64,000 bases of DNA from Paenibacillus terricola. GTDB lineage: Bacteria; Bacillota; Bacilli; Paenibacillales; Paenibacillaceae. A program made the translations under genes and the position numbers. The notes beneath the pieces are model-generated. The model had not been told where the DNA came from, did not search any database, and was given only the letters and a program-made list of their open reading frames with translations. Of this stretch, positions 33,658 to 42,728 are shown in pieces; position 1 is the stretch's first letter, and each line of letters opens with the position of its first letter. The DNA lies in contig NZ_JACXZA010000003.1 of assembly GCF_014779765.1 (NCBI RefSeq), positions 310,001 to 374,000 on the forward strand, read 5' to 3'.

Positions 33658-35040
33658 CTATTCCTTCGTCCGTTTACCCCATACTGCGATACCACGATCA
33701 TCTAGGCCAGTGAACACAAGTGTCTGCACCTCTCGTTCCCAATCCCAAGCGGTCAGCACACGACCCGTTGATGTGCGCGTCGCACCGTCCGAATCCTGCC
33801 AGCGAAGCGATAGCGTTGCTGACTGCTCATCAAGTTGCCATTGTCCATTGCCAAGCGCTGTACCGCTGATAGGGCCGTCTGCCTCTAATCTGGCTTTCAC
33901 CGCTACAACCGCCGTATCAGCCACAGGCAGATGAACGATAACTTCCCATTCACCAGCGATTAGATCAGATGGAATCGGCTGCTCCTTCTCTCCTGCATAA
34001 CGTTCAGGCGATACAACTGGCCAGCCGTCCGGCGTCCAAGCGATACGACGAACATGAAGGTACGGCCAATGCGGATTTGATTTACCTCTTGCATGGTGCA
34101 CCATATACCAATCGTCACCTTCATGCAGCACTGAGTTGTGACCCGGCATTACCCAGCCTTCACCTTCGCTGAACTCATAGCCGCCCATCAGCTTCGTGCC
34201 AACATCCGATTGCGGCATATAATGAATGTCGTCCAGTCTTCTGCCATTGAAGTCAACGTAAGGCCCGTCGATAAAGTCCGAACGACCGACACGCACATTA
34301 TAATTGCGGAACAGTGAATCATAAGAGACGAACAAGTAATATTGGCGGAATCCTTCATGATACATAATATAAGGCCCTTCTACCGCGCCTTCTCTCGTCG
34401 CTTTATCACGTGCTGCAATCCGTTTCCCGAAGCCAGGCTCAGCCGGCAAGCCTGTCTCTGGATTCAGCCGCGTAATATAGATGCCATCAAAGAACGATCC
34501 ATACAACAACCACTGACTGCCCACTGCATCCACTGCAATCTGTGCATCAATGGCATTTGGACCTGGATTACCTGACTTCGTGCGCATTGCCACGCCGCTA
34601 TCTTCCCATGGTCCCTCCGGCGACCTGGCCGTCATAAGGCCGATGAGCGAGCCGTTCGTGCCGAAACTCGAAGCGGAATAGTACATGCGGTACGTATCAC
34701 CATGCTTGAACACGTCCGGCGCCCATAGATTCGTCGCGTTCGTCTCTTCCTTCGCATGCTCCGGTATGCCAGGCAGCGCCCTTCCTACCCATTCCCATGC
34801 GATCAAATCATTCGACTTGCGCACCATGACGCCTGGCGTCAGCTTCGCCTTCGTCTGTACATCGGTGGAATACACATAATAAGTGCCATCGTCATCTCTA
34901 AAGATACCAGGGTCATGCACGTTCATCGTCTGCCATGCTTGTTCATTATGAATGGCAGCTTCATCATACATTGGATACGTTACAGGTGCTGCAGGGAAAA
35001 CAGGCTTCGGTACGTCTTTCCTTTGGTTCGAGTCTGTCAT
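33658..35040 (-). CDS. Intracellular GH43 glycosidase, arabinanase-like
   Basis: This protein of about 460 residues has a five-bladed propeller at about 40-335 with the GH43 triad: base Asp in NVHDPGIFRDDDGTYY, the pKa-setting Asp in GPNAIDAQIAV, and acid Glu in GAVEGPYIM. GSFFDGIYITRLN and NLWAPDVF resemble endo-1,5-alpha-L-arabinanases of subfamily 5. A C-terminal beta-rich domain (about 350-460, lipocalin-like in pattern) follows. No signal peptide is present, so it probably cleaves imported arabino-oligosaccharides. The ATG at 35040 follows GAGGAG by about 12 nt. It lies downstream of the sugar ABC operon behind a terminator. Confidence 0.82.
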   Translation of the reverse strand: MTDSNQRKDVPKPVFPAAPVTYPMYDEAAIHNEQAWQTMNVHDPGIFRDDDGTYYVYSTDVQTKAKLTPGVMVRKSNDLIAWEWVGRALPGIPEHAKEETNATNLWAPDVFKHGDTYRMYYSASSFGTNGSLIGLMTARSPEGPWEDSGVAMRTKSGNPGPNAIDAQIAVDAVGSQWLLYGSFFDGIYITRLNPETGLPAEPGFGKRIAARDKATREGAVEGPYIMYHEGFRQYYLFVSYDSLFRNYNVRVGRSDFIDGPYVDFNGRRLDDIHYMPQSDVGTKLMGGYEFSEGEGWVMPGHNSVLHEGDDWYMVHHARGKSNPHWPYLHVRRIAWTPDGWPVVSPERYAGEKEQPIPSDLIAGEWEVIVHLPVADTAVVAVKARLEADGPISGTALGNGQWQLDEQSATLSLRWQDSDGATRTSTGRVLTAWDWEREVQTLVFTGLDDRGIAVWGKRTKE

Positions 35041-35093
35041 CGCTAGATACAACTCCTCGTCAGTGATGGAAGCGCATGATCGATATGCAAAAA

Positions 35094-35133
35094 GCCATCC
35101 CTCTCACTCTGGTCCCAGAGCGGAGGGATGGGC
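35094..35133 (-). terminator. Intrinsic terminator of the sugar ABC operon
   Basis: On the minus strand GCCCATCCCTC pairs with GAGGGATGGC around an inner CTCTGG/CCAGAG stem, followed by TTTTTGC. Read-through could supply the GH43 gene. Confidence 0.85.
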
Positions 35134-35145
35134 GGATTGCTGAGA

Positions 35146-35991
35146 TTAACCTTTGACTGCCGATATCGCAACCGATTCGATAATTTGCTTCTGGAATACG
35201 AGGAACACGATCAGCATCGGCAGGAGCGAGATTACGGAAGCCGCCATGATGAGCGGGTAGTCCGTCTGAATCGCATACATCGCATTGAAGTTGCCGATTA
35301 CGAGCTGGAGCGTGTAATTCTCCTCCGACGTCAAGTAAATCGTCGGTGCGAGGTAGTCGTTCCAGACGCCCATGAACCACAGGATCAACTGCGCCGCGAC
35401 CGCTGGTTTAATAAGCGGGAATACGATACGAGCGTAAAGACCAAAGTAGGAAGAACCATCAATCTTTGCTGCTTCAATAATCGCATTCGGCACACTCGTC
35501 AAGTACTGACGAAGGAAGAAGATCATGAACACGTTACCGAACAATCCTGGCACAATCAGCGGGAGGAGCGAGTCGGTCCAACCGATATTCGAGAACATGA
35601 TGAACTGCGGGATCATAACTGCTGGATAAGGAATCATGATCGATGAGAGCAGCATCAAGAAAATTTTGTTCTTATGCGGAACTTGCAGTTTCGCCAGAGC
35701 GAATGCCGCCAAACTGGACGTGAACGTACCGATTAATGTTACGGATACCGCTACGATCACACTGTTCTTAATACCGCTAAGCAGTGGACCAGCCGTCCAT
35801 ATTTCCGAATACTTTGCCGTCAGCCACTCTTCTGGAATCCATACCGGAGGAAGCGCGAATACTTCCATTTTCGTCTTGAATGATGTCGAGACCATCCACA
35901 GCAAGGGGGCGATCATGAACACTGCGCCGATGCACAGAAGTATGAATATGATTATATTTGCAGCACTCCACTTTTTAGAAGACAAAACCAT
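35146..35991 (-). CDS. Carbohydrate ABC transporter permease, MalG/AraQ-like
   Basis: This 281-residue membrane protein has six helices and the CUT1 EAA motif (EAAKIDGSSYFGLYARIVFPLIKPA). It starts ILLCIGAVFMIAPLLWMVSTSFK and ends with AVKG, as is common in MalG relatives. It forms the import channel with the permease encoded 17 nt upstream. AAGGAG lies 9 nt before the ATG. No ATPase gene is present here, so a shared MsmX-type ATPase elsewhere in the genome is likely, as in Bacillus arabinan transport. Confidence 0.87.
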   Translation of the reverse strand: MVLSSKKWSAANIIIFILLCIGAVFMIAPLLWMVSTSFKTKMEVFALPPVWIPEEWLTAKYSEIWTAGPLLSGIKNSVIVAVSVTLIGTFTSSLAAFALAKLQVPHKNKIFLMLLSSIMIPYPAVMIPQFIMFSNIGWTDSLLPLIVPGLFGNVFMIFFLRQYLTSVPNAIIEAAKIDGSSYFGLYARIVFPLIKPAVAAQLILWFMGVWNDYLAPTIYLTSEENYTLQLVIGNFNAMYAIQTDYPLIMAASVISLLPMLIVFLVFQKQIIESVAISAVKG

Positions 35992-36008
35992 TCATCGCCA
36001 CTCCTTCC

Positions 36009-36899
36009 TTAGTCGAGGTCACCCGACGATTTCTCATTAAACTTAAATTGTACAAGCGTTACAATGAAGATAAACAATGCGAGCAGCACTGCCATTGCGG
36101 ACGAGTAACCCAGTTGGAAGTTACCGAACGCCTTCTGCCACATGTAGAATACGGCTGAAGCGGACGAATACTCAGGACCGCCTGTCGACGTCATAATGTT
36201 GATTTCTGTGAAGATCTGCGATCCGCCGATAATGCTCGTAACAACGATGAAGAACGTTACGGGCTTCACCATTGGCCAAGTAATAGCACGGAACGTCTGA
36301 AAGCCGTTCGCGCCGTCCAACTCAGCTGCTTCATAGTAGCTGCGGGACACGCTTTGCAATGCTGCCAAGTACAGGAGCATCGAATAGCCAAGACCTTTCC
36401 AGATCGCCATAATCATAATTGCCGGTTTAACTGTATGTTTATTAGCCAACCAGTTAGGACCTTTAATGCCGAATAGATCGAGGAACTGGTTTACTAAACC
36501 GTAGTCACCGTTGTAGGCCCATTGCCACAGAATCGAAATGGCCGCCAAGGAGGAAATAACTGGAACATAATAAATAACACGGAATGTCGTCGTACCTGGA
36601 ATACCTCTGTTCAAACCCATTGCCAGCAGAAGCGCCAGCACAAGACCGATCGGAATGCCGATCATCATGAAGAACGTATTGAACATTGCTTTGTGGAACA
36701 ATTCATCCGAGAATAAGTCCTTGTAGTTATCCAAGCCGATAAAATTCATTTGGCCGAGTCCGTCCCAGTCTGTAAAAGAGCCGTAGATCGAGTACAGCAT
36801 CGGATACAATGTAAACAACAACATCCCGATGACCGGTGGCGCTAAAAATAAATAACCGTAAATCATTTCTTTGCGATATAGTTTCGATTTGGTTGGCAT
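36009..36899 (-). CDS. Carbohydrate ABC transporter permease, MalF/AraP-like
   Basis: This protein of about 296 residues has six predicted helices, from GYLFLAPPVIGMLLFTLYPM at the N-terminus, and the EAA motif EAAELDGANGFQTFRAITWPMVKP. It belongs to the CUT1 family. Its ATG at 36899 is preceded by GGGGTGAGAGCC. A hairpin separates it from the binding-protein gene, which probably keeps its expression below that of the binding protein. Confidence 0.87.
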   Translation of the reverse strand: MPTKSKLYRKEMIYGYLFLAPPVIGMLLFTLYPMLYSIYGSFTDWDGLGQMNFIGLDNYKDLFSDELFHKAMFNTFFMMIGIPIGLVLALLLAMGLNRGIPGTTTFRVIYYVPVISSLAAISILWQWAYNGDYGLVNQFLDLFGIKGPNWLANKHTVKPAIMIMAIWKGLGYSMLLYLAALQSVSRSYYEAAELDGANGFQTFRAITWPMVKPVTFFIVVTSIIGGSQIFTEINIMTSTGGPEYSSASAVFYMWQKAFGNFQLGYSSAMAVLLALFIFIVTLVQFKFNEKSSGDLD

Positions 36900-36927
36900 G
36901 GCTCTCACCCCTGGTTATCCGGAATCA

Positions 36928-36971
36928 AAATGATGCTAACTGCAGCATCGTAACAGCAGCTAGCATCATTT
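36928..36971 (-). terminator. Intercistronic hairpin between binding-protein and permease genes
   Basis: AAATGATGCTA pairs perfectly with TAGCATCATTT across 22 nt, with a further CTGC/GCAG inside. Such hairpins in sugar ABC operons cause partial termination or protect the upstream message, giving excess binding protein. Confidence 0.75.
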
Positions 36972-37011
36972 CTCCCGGCATTAATCTTTGCTGTAGACAG
37001 ACATTACATTA

Positions 37012-38388
37012 TTACTTTTTCGATTTTTGCTCTTGTTCGATTGCTTTATCAAGCAGCTTCTGCATCTTAGGTTGTTCGGATTTCACGTAGTCCGCAGCTG
37101 TAACTTTGCCATCGATGACTGGTTGGATATCCGTGAAGAACAGGTTGTACCATTCAGCGTTATACGTTTGCGTACCTGGGATCGGACGACCATATTCATT
37201 AACAACTTGCAGGAACTCTTCTTTGTTAGCCGGCTTCGTGGAAGTGTCTGCCGCCCACGTCTTAGCCATGTCGATCAAGTTCGGAATTTGAACTTTTGCT
37301 GCTACGAGCTGCTCCATGCCTTCTTTGGAAGCCGTCAGGTACATGACGAGCTCAGCTGCGTCGGATTGGTATTTGGAGTCAGCCGATACACCGATACCAA
37401 GGGAACCGAGCCACGTAGCTGGTTTGCCTGTCGAACCTGCTGGCATAGGAATCAGATCATATTCGAATGGAAGCTTCTCGTAAGTGCTCATATCCCAAGG
37501 ACCTACTGGGAAGAATGCCATCTCGCCTTTCATCCAGCGTTGGTACGTATCAAGCGTTTGCGCTTCTTGAACCGAAGGCGTGATATGGTATACGTTCTGC
37601 ATGTCAGCGAAATATTGGAGTGCTTCAGCGAATTTCGGATCGTCGATCGTAACTTTCGTTTTCGTCGAGTCGAGCCAGTCAGCGCCGTTGCTCCATACGA
37701 ACGATTGCAGCATCCAGTTAACGTTGAAGCCTGTGCCGAACTGGTCGATTTTGCCATCGCCGTTCGTGTCTTTCGTCAGCTCTTGGTTAACTTTGATGAA
37801 CTCGTCCCATGTGTAAGGCTTGTCTTTGTCAGGAAGCGCGATGCCGGCTTTCTCGAACATCGTTTTGTTGTAGCCAAGTGCGAAAGGACCAACGTCTTTA
37901 GGAAGACCATAGATGTTGCCTTGACCAGTTACACTGCCGTCATAACGATAGAAGTTAACGCCATAAGGCCAGATATTGTTAATATCGATCGACGATTTCT
38001 CAACGTATTGCGTGATGTCAGCCAGAACGCCGCTGTTAACGTAAGCGCGCAGATCGCCCGGATCATAGTAGAATACGTCTGGTACGGAGTGGCCTGCGAT
38101 GGATGCTTTCAACTTCGTCGCGTATTGGTCAGCCGTCGTCGTTACGATTTTTACTTTTACGCCTGGATGATCTTCTTCAAATTTCTTGATAACTGCCGTG
38201 TAAGCTTTCTGCTCGTCTGGACCGCCGCGGAACATGAACGTCAGGTTTTTCGTTTCTCCGGATTTCGCTCCGCTGTTTGCCGAGTCGGATTTCGAGTCGT
38301 CTTTGCTGCTGCTTCCGCAACCTGCGAGGACGCCAGCAAATACGATGATCAGGGCTAAGATGGAAATAAGATATTTATTCTTCGCCAT
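37012..38388 (-). CDS. Sugar-binding lipoprotein of the CUT1 ABC transporter (AraN/MalE-like)
   Basis: This 458-residue family 1 solute-binding protein has a lipobox (VFAGVLAGC) followed by a Ser/Lys/Asp linker. The mature part shows [60 protein letters not shown] (a possible calcium site) and [10 protein letters not shown]. It delivers oligosaccharides to the permease pair. It is the first gene of the operon, with AGGAGGG upstream. An arabinan-derived ligand is suggested by the nearby GH43 gene but is not shown by the protein itself. Confidence 0.87.
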   Translation of the reverse strand: MAKNKYLISILALIIVFAGVLAGCGSSSKDDSKSDSANSGAKSGETKNLTFMFRGGPDEQKAYTAVIKKFEEDHPGVKVKIVTTTADQYATKLKASIAGHSVPDVFYYDPGDLRAYVNSGVLADITQYVEKSSIDINNIWPYGVNFYRYDGSVTGQGNIYGLPKDVGPFALGYNKTMFEKAGIALPDKDKPYTWDEFIKVNQELTKDTNGDGKIDQFGTGFNVNWMLQSFVWSNGADWLDSTKTKVTIDDPKFAEALQYFADMQNVYHITPSVQEAQTLDTYQRWMKGEMAFFPVGPWDMSTYEKLPFEYDLIPMPAGSTGKPATWLGSLGIGVSADSKYQSDAAELVMYLTASKEGMEQLVAAKVQIPNLIDMAKTWAADTSTKPANKEEFLQVVNEYGRPIPGTQTYNAEWYNLFFTDIQPVIDGKVTAADYVKSEQPKMQKLLDKAIEQEQKSKK

Positions 38389-38616
38389 GTGATATTCCCT
38401 CCTGATGATGTTATAATGAACTACACATCTGAAACCGCATTCATTTCTCTGCTAAAAACACGTTCAAGATCCCCTAGCTATACCCTCATTAACGCTCATT
38501 TGAGAGTCCTGACGCCACCCCCGATTAATGATGGACCAGTTACCAACCGCATTGCCAAACCTTCGACAAGCGACCAATCAGCAAATCCATTAATCATTAA
38601 TAAATTTGTTACAGCA

Positions 38617-38645
38617 ATCATAATTCAAAGCGTTTTCAAAGTCAA
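38617..38645 (-). promoter_or_regulatory. Promoter of the sugar ABC operon with a cre-like site in the spacer
   Basis: The minus strand reads TTGACT (38640-38645), a 17-nt spacer, then TATGAT (38617-38622). The spacer contains TTGAAAACGCTTTGAA (38624-38639), which fits the CcpA cre consensus except for the last conserved C. CcpA bound there would block RNA polymerase. A 5' leader of about 220 nt follows. Confidence 0.72.
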
Positions 38646-38665
38646 TATACCTTGGCTAAACTTTT

Positions 38666-38690
38666 TTGTTAATAACAAAATCATTAACAA
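38666..38690. promoter_or_regulatory. Perfect inverted repeat upstream of the sugar ABC promoter
   Basis: TTGTTAAT and ATTAACAA lie 9 nt apart, 20 nt upstream of the -35 box of the ABC operon and about 95 nt before the divergent glutaminase gene. This could be an operator for a local regulator. The rest of 38389-38784 is AT-rich and shows no further gene. Confidence 0.45.
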
Positions 38691-38784
38691 AGCTCACTGT
38701 TTCTTTATTTTTCATCGGTCCAATTCGTGTTTATAATAACCATATATGGGTTGGAATATGCCCTTCCAATAGGAGTGAGATCGA

Positions 38785-39729
38785 TTGAACGAACAATGGC
38801 AATTCATCGCATCAAGTATGCCAAGATGGTTGGAAGACTGTAGACCGTTCGCTCATAACGGATCGCCTGCCGCTTATATACCTGAACTAGCCAAAGCGCC
38901 CAAAGAAGCATTGGGCGTTACACTCCTAGCCACAGACGGCAGTACGATCAGCGGCGGCGACAGCAGCCAGATGTTCACCATGCAAAGCATCTCCAAAGTA
39001 TTCACGCTGCTGCTCGCTTTAATGAGTAACGGAGAAGAAGCCGTATTCGCCAAGGTCGGCATGGAGCCAACAGGAGACGACTTCAATTCCATGCTGAAGC
39101 TGGAGTTGGTCGAACCCGGCATTCCGTTTAATCCCCTCATTAATGCCGGCGCTATCGCTGTCACATCCCTCATTCCTGGCATTGATGTAATGGATAAAAC
39201 GCTGCGCATCCTCGAATTTATCCGCTATCTGGCAGGTGATGAGAACATCGGCTATAACATTGCAGTCAGCAGCTCCGAAGCAGCTACTGCCTACCGTAAC
39301 CGGTCGCTCGCCTATTTCTTGAAGGATAACGACGTACTCGATGCACAGACCGATGTCGAGGAACTGCTTAGCGTATACTTCAACCACTGTGCAATCGAGG
39401 TCAACTGCCATCACCTCGCAAGAATGGCACTGATTCTGGCGCATGGCGGCCTGGATCCGCTCACCAATCGCCAACTGCTGCCGCGGCGCTATGTGCAGAT
39501 CGCCAAGACATTCATGCTTACATGCGGCATGTACAATGCATCCGGTGAATTCGCCATCAAGGTTGGCATTCCGGCCAAGAGCGGCGTTGCTGGCGGTATA
39601 ATGGCAGTCGTCCCAGGCCAATATGGCATTGGTATTATTGGCCCGGCGCTCGATCGGCGCGGCAACAGCATAGCTGGCGTTAGACTTCTCGAAGCCATGT
39701 CCGTTGAATGCGATTGGAGCATCTTCTAA
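38785..39729 (+). CDS. glsA: Glutaminase (glsA/ybgJ type)
   Basis: This 314-residue serine-dependent beta-lactamase-fold glutaminase converts glutamine to glutamate and ammonia. The active-site Ser-x-x-Lys lies in FTMQSISKVFTL, and other hallmarks are GIPFNPLINAGAIAV and KSGVAGGIMAVVPGQYGIG. The length is normal. The start is a TTG with AGGAGTGAG upstream. It is divergent from the sugar ABC operon and followed by its own terminator. Confidence 0.93.
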   Translation: MNEQWQFIASSMPRWLEDCRPFAHNGSPAAYIPELAKAPKEALGVTLLATDGSTISGGDSSQMFTMQSISKVFTLLLALMSNGEEAVFAKVGMEPTGDDFNSMLKLELVEPGIPFNPLINAGAIAVTSLIPGIDVMDKTLRILEFIRYLAGDENIGYNIAVSSSEAATAYRNRSLAYFLKDNDVLDAQTDVEELLSVYFNHCAIEVNCHHLARMALILAHGGLDPLTNRQLLPRRYVQIAKTFMLTCGMYNASGEFAIKVGIPAKSGVAGGIMAVVPGQYGIGIIGPALDRRGNSIAGVRLLEAMSVECDWSIF

Positions 39730-39750
39730 AATCGATGAAAAAAGAACAAA

Positions 39751-39789
39751 AATACGCCTATCTTCCATCATATGGTTGATAGGCGTATT
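39751..39789 (+). terminator. Intrinsic terminator of glsA
   Basis: AATACGCCTATC pairs perfectly with GATAGGCGTATT, followed by an AT-rich tail. Confidence 0.85.
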
Positions 39790-39906
39790 ATTTATAATTT
39801 CGTTACTCATTAATGATTAACTTAATGTTTAAAGACGACTAAAAACCACTTTCTAAACATATGAAGAAGTCCACATTAGATCTTTCGCAGCCACACACTT
39901 AGCGAA

Positions 39907-40746
39907 CTAGAGTTTATAGAAATCCGCTGCATTCCCTCCGAACAGCGCCTCTCTTTCTTCGTTTCCATACTCTTCCGGTAGGGCCGACTCCAGCACTTCC
40001 ATGCATTGATCGTATGTTGCGGCGAGCAGGCAAACGGGCCAGTCGCTGCCGAACATAATCCGCTTCGAACCGAAGCATTCAATTGCATGGTGGATATAAG
40101 GTACAAACTGTTCTTGCTTCCACTGACTGTGATCTGCCTCCGTCACCATGCCAGACAGCTTGCAGTAAATATTCGGATAGCTGGCAATTATGCGAAGTTG
40201 TTCCTTCCAAGGTTCCAACTCACCAGCTGCGATAGGCGGCTTACCGATATGATCGATTACCCCATGGAGATGCGGCACCTTCTCCAACAGTCGGACAACT
40301 GCATCCAGTTGAGAAGCCCGCATCAGCAGGTCAAGCGGCTGCTCCATGTCTGCGAAGTACGTTAGCGCTTCTATATAGCGAGGCGTCAACACTTCATTCG
40401 CATCCGCCATCTCTTGGATCATCACTCGGAACCCTACATATTTCGGATTACGTTTGAAACGTTCATAGACAGCCTTATAGTCAGGCGATTCGAGGTCTAG
40501 CCAACCGACAACGCCTGCAATGCTTGAATCTGAAGCTGCCAATGACAACAGTAAGTCAGTCTCCTCATGCTTCGGCTCCGCTTGGACAACGATCGTAGCA
40601 TCGATTCCGTGTTTGGTTAGATCTGCTTTCAAGCCGTCTGGCAGATAGCTCCGATACAGGACCGTACCTTCCTCCAGCCACCCCAAATTGCCACGCTCAA
40701 TATTCCAATAATGCTGATGCGCATCGATCCGCACGCTTGCACGCAC
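39907..40746 (-). CDS. Amidohydrolase-2 family sugar lactonase (L-fucono-/L-rhamnonolactonase-like)
   Basis: This 279-residue TIM-barrel hydrolase has the family start RIDAHQHYWN (H-x-H), then VVQAEPKHEETDLLL, VVGWLDL, HGVIDHIGKPPI and the late GSDWPVCLLAATY motif with the catalytic Asp. Members open L-fuconolactone, L-rhamnonolactone or related lactones in non-phosphorylative deoxysugar breakdown. No dehydrogenase or dehydratase of that pathway lies beside it. It ends close to the glutaminase terminator, convergent with glsA. Confidence 0.82.
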   Translation of the reverse strand: MRASVRIDAHQHYWNIERGNLGWLEEGTVLYRSYLPDGLKADLTKHGIDATIVVQAEPKHEETDLLLSLAASDSSIAGVVGWLDLESPDYKAVYERFKRNPKYVGFRVMIQEMADANEVLTPRYIEALTYFADMEQPLDLLMRASQLDAVVRLLEKVPHLHGVIDHIGKPPIAAGELEPWKEQLRIIASYPNIYCKLSGMVTEADHSQWKQEQFVPYIHHAIECFGSKRIMFGSDWPVCLLAATYDQCMEVLESALPEEYGNEEREALFGGNAADFYKL

Positions 40747-40787
40747 CTTTCATCGAGAGATATAGGATTGTTTCTCCACACAAAAAT

Positions 40788-40812
40788 GCTGGACGGCCCA
40801 AAGCCGTCCAGC
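40788..40812 (-). terminator. Intrinsic terminator of the YesN-type regulator gene
   Basis: GCTGGACGGC pairs perfectly with GCCGTCCAGC; on the minus strand it is followed by ATTTTTGTG. Confidence 0.88.
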
Positions 40813-40901
40813 CGTTACTTGCCTTGTTACGCCTATTGTAGCAAATAGCGCATCTTCGACAAAGTACTGATTAGCTGCGTTCTCATACCCAATTATGACA
40901 T

Positions 40902-42527
40902 CTACCGTTTGTTGCGCTTGCGGAATTCCTGCGGCGTAAAGCCCTCCTGCTTCTTAAACAGCTTCGAGAAGTAGGAGAAGTTGCGATAGCCTGTAATCTC
41001 CGCAACGTCACTCACTTTGAGATCCGATTCGCTAAGCAGCCGCTTCGCCTGCGTCATCCGCTGATCCATAATGTAGTCCGACAAGGACAAGCCTGTCTCC
41101 TTCTTGAACAATCTCGACAAGTACGCTGGATTGAAATGAAGAAATGCCGCAATGTCTTCTCTCGTCAGATCTTGTGCAATGTGGGACTGTACATATTGCT
41201 CGATCAGCTCAACGACCGAAGGCTCGCGATTGCGATGCTTCTCGTGTGCTCTCATAGAGGCATCAATCATACGCTTCGTCCAAGTTCGCAGCTGCGATAA
41301 CGATTTCGTAGCTTGCAGCATATCGTCATGCCGATTCAATGATTCCAGCGCATGGTCCACAGAAATGCCGTTCTTATGGAAAGTCTGATAAATCATTGAA
41401 ACGAAATGGTAATAAAACGCTTTCAAATTCTCTTTCGAAAACGATTTTTGATTGTCGTACACACGGAACAGTTCATCGAGTCGACGCTGCAGCTCCTCTT
41501 TCTTGCCGGATTCGAACAACACCGCCAGCTCAGAAGGCCAATTCACCGACTGCATGCTCGCTTGGTCCTCGTAGTTCTGTCCTTCAACAAAGATGGCATC
41601 GGATCTTGATACGTTGCGCCTCTCCATATCAAGAAGCTCCGCGCAGCTGCCCGCAATCCCGGTAATCGGGCCAGGCTGACCGATGTAGCATGACACATGG
41701 GAGTAGAAATATTGGTTGCAATCGGCAATAAACCGGCGGCACCGCCACTCAAGTTCCTTCATGTCGTCTGCAATCCGCTTGGCATCATAAATAATGATAA
41801 AGATAGCACCGCTGCGGCATTTGACAACTGTACCCATCCACTCGCGAAGCACCGTCTCCCTCGCCGAGTTCATCATCGCGTACTCAAGGATGTTCTCGTC
41901 ACGGCTGCCGAAACTCTGCTTCCAGCGATCCACGCTTACTAGTAACGGAATAAAGACGTCATTGGCTGAAAATTGTGGTTGTATCATCGACAGATAGCTC
42001 GTGTGCGGTTCTGATACGGACATATTCCCTGACTCGCCTGCCGGCTCGATCAGGTCGGTCCAGAATCGGTCAACCAGCACATCCCGTTGTGACTTGAGCA
42101 GATTCTCGTACCGTTCCGCCTTCGTATGCATCGACAGCTTCCGCCTCGTATCCTCAAGCTTCCGCAGCGCCTTCATGACGGTTTCCTTCAGCCTGTCATG
42201 GGCGATTGGCTTAAGCAGATAATCGAAGCAGCCGATCTGAAGCGCTGTCTGTGCATAGTCGAATTTGTCATGACCGGTTAGAAAAATCGTCTCTGTCGTT
42301 ATTCCCCGCTTCTTCATCCAACCGAGCAGCTCTAGTCCGTTCTCTCCTGGCATCTCGATGTCGCAAATCATCACGTCTACGGCGTGTTCTCCCAGCCGCT
42401 CTCTTGCTTCCTCTGCGTCAGACGCAGACAAAACTTCTGTGATTTGTAATGAACGCCAATCAATGGTATCCACAACACTCTTCAATGCGAACGCTTCATC
42501 ATCGACGACCAGAAGCCGATACACCAT
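40902..42527 (-). CDS. YesN-type response regulator with AraC output domain
   Basis: This 541-residue protein has a receiver domain (about 1-120; LLVVDDE, MICDIEMPGENG with the phospho-acceptor Asp, and LKPIAHDRLKETV), a long central segment with no firm match, and a C-terminal AraC-type pair of helix-turn-helices (about 435-540: LTREDIAAFLHFNPAYLSRLFKKE, VAEITGYRNFSYFSKLFKKQ). Such regulators usually pair with a YesM kinase and control polysaccharide genes; no kinase gene is adjacent. It lies 200 nt downstream of the cellulase cluster in the same direction. The start at 42527 has GAAGGGGG upstream. Confidence 0.85.
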   Translation of the reverse strand: MVYRLLVVDDEAFALKSVVDTIDWRSLQITEVLSASDAEEARERLGEHAVDVMICDIEMPGENGLELLGWMKKRGITTETIFLTGHDKFDYAQTALQIGCFDYLLKPIAHDRLKETVMKALRKLEDTRRKLSMHTKAERYENLLKSQRDVLVDRFWTDLIEPAGESGNMSVSEPHTSYLSMIQPQFSANDVFIPLLVSVDRWKQSFGSRDENILEYAMMNSARETVLREWMGTVVKCRSGAIFIIIYDAKRIADDMKELEWRCRRFIADCNQYFYSHVSCYIGQPGPITGIAGSCAELLDMERRNVSRSDAIFVEGQNYEDQASMQSVNWPSELAVLFESGKKEELQRRLDELFRVYDNQKSFSKENLKAFYYHFVSMIYQTFHKNGISVDHALESLNRHDDMLQATKSLSQLRTWTKRMIDASMRAHEKHRNREPSVVELIEQYVQSHIAQDLTREDIAAFLHFNPAYLSRLFKKETGLSLSDYIMDQRMTQAKRLLSESDLKVSDVAEITGYRNFSYFSKLFKKQEGFTPQEFRKRNKR

Positions 42528-42624
42528 CGATACCCCCTTCCCCATCAAGGATGCGAATAAGGAGACTTCTGTCAGATCAAACATTGCAGGCACAATTTCA
42601 GTCTATCAAATTTGGAAACTGCCT

Positions 42625-42652
42625 ACAATATTTACCTGATAGAATGAGACAA
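42625..42652 (-). promoter_or_regulatory. Weak promoter candidate for the YesN-type regulator
   Basis: The minus strand reads TTGTCT, a 16-nt spacer, then TATTGT. An inverted repeat TCTATCA/TGATAGA (42602-42608 and 42637-42643) overlaps it and could be an autoregulatory site. Confidence 0.35.
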
Positions 42653-42671
42653 CGCTCGCATCCCGTCAAAC

Positions 42672-42709
42672 CGGACGCCTGCATGGTTCGACAAAAATGC
42701 AGGCGTCCG
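42672..42709 (-). terminator. Strong stem-loop after the last cellulase gene
   Basis: CGGACGCCTGCAT pairs perfectly with ATGCAGGCGTCCG over 13 bp around a 12-nt loop, 19 nt after the GH5 stop codon. There is no good T tract on the minus strand, so it may protect the 3' end rather than terminate. Confidence 0.75.
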
Positions 42710-42728
42710 ACCCGATTCTCGGTGTGTA

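Noticed and set aside
37027-38358. 443-codon plus-strand frame opposite the sugar-binding protein gene
   Set aside because: No recognisable domain, and it is a mirror of a gene with a clear lipobox and family motifs.
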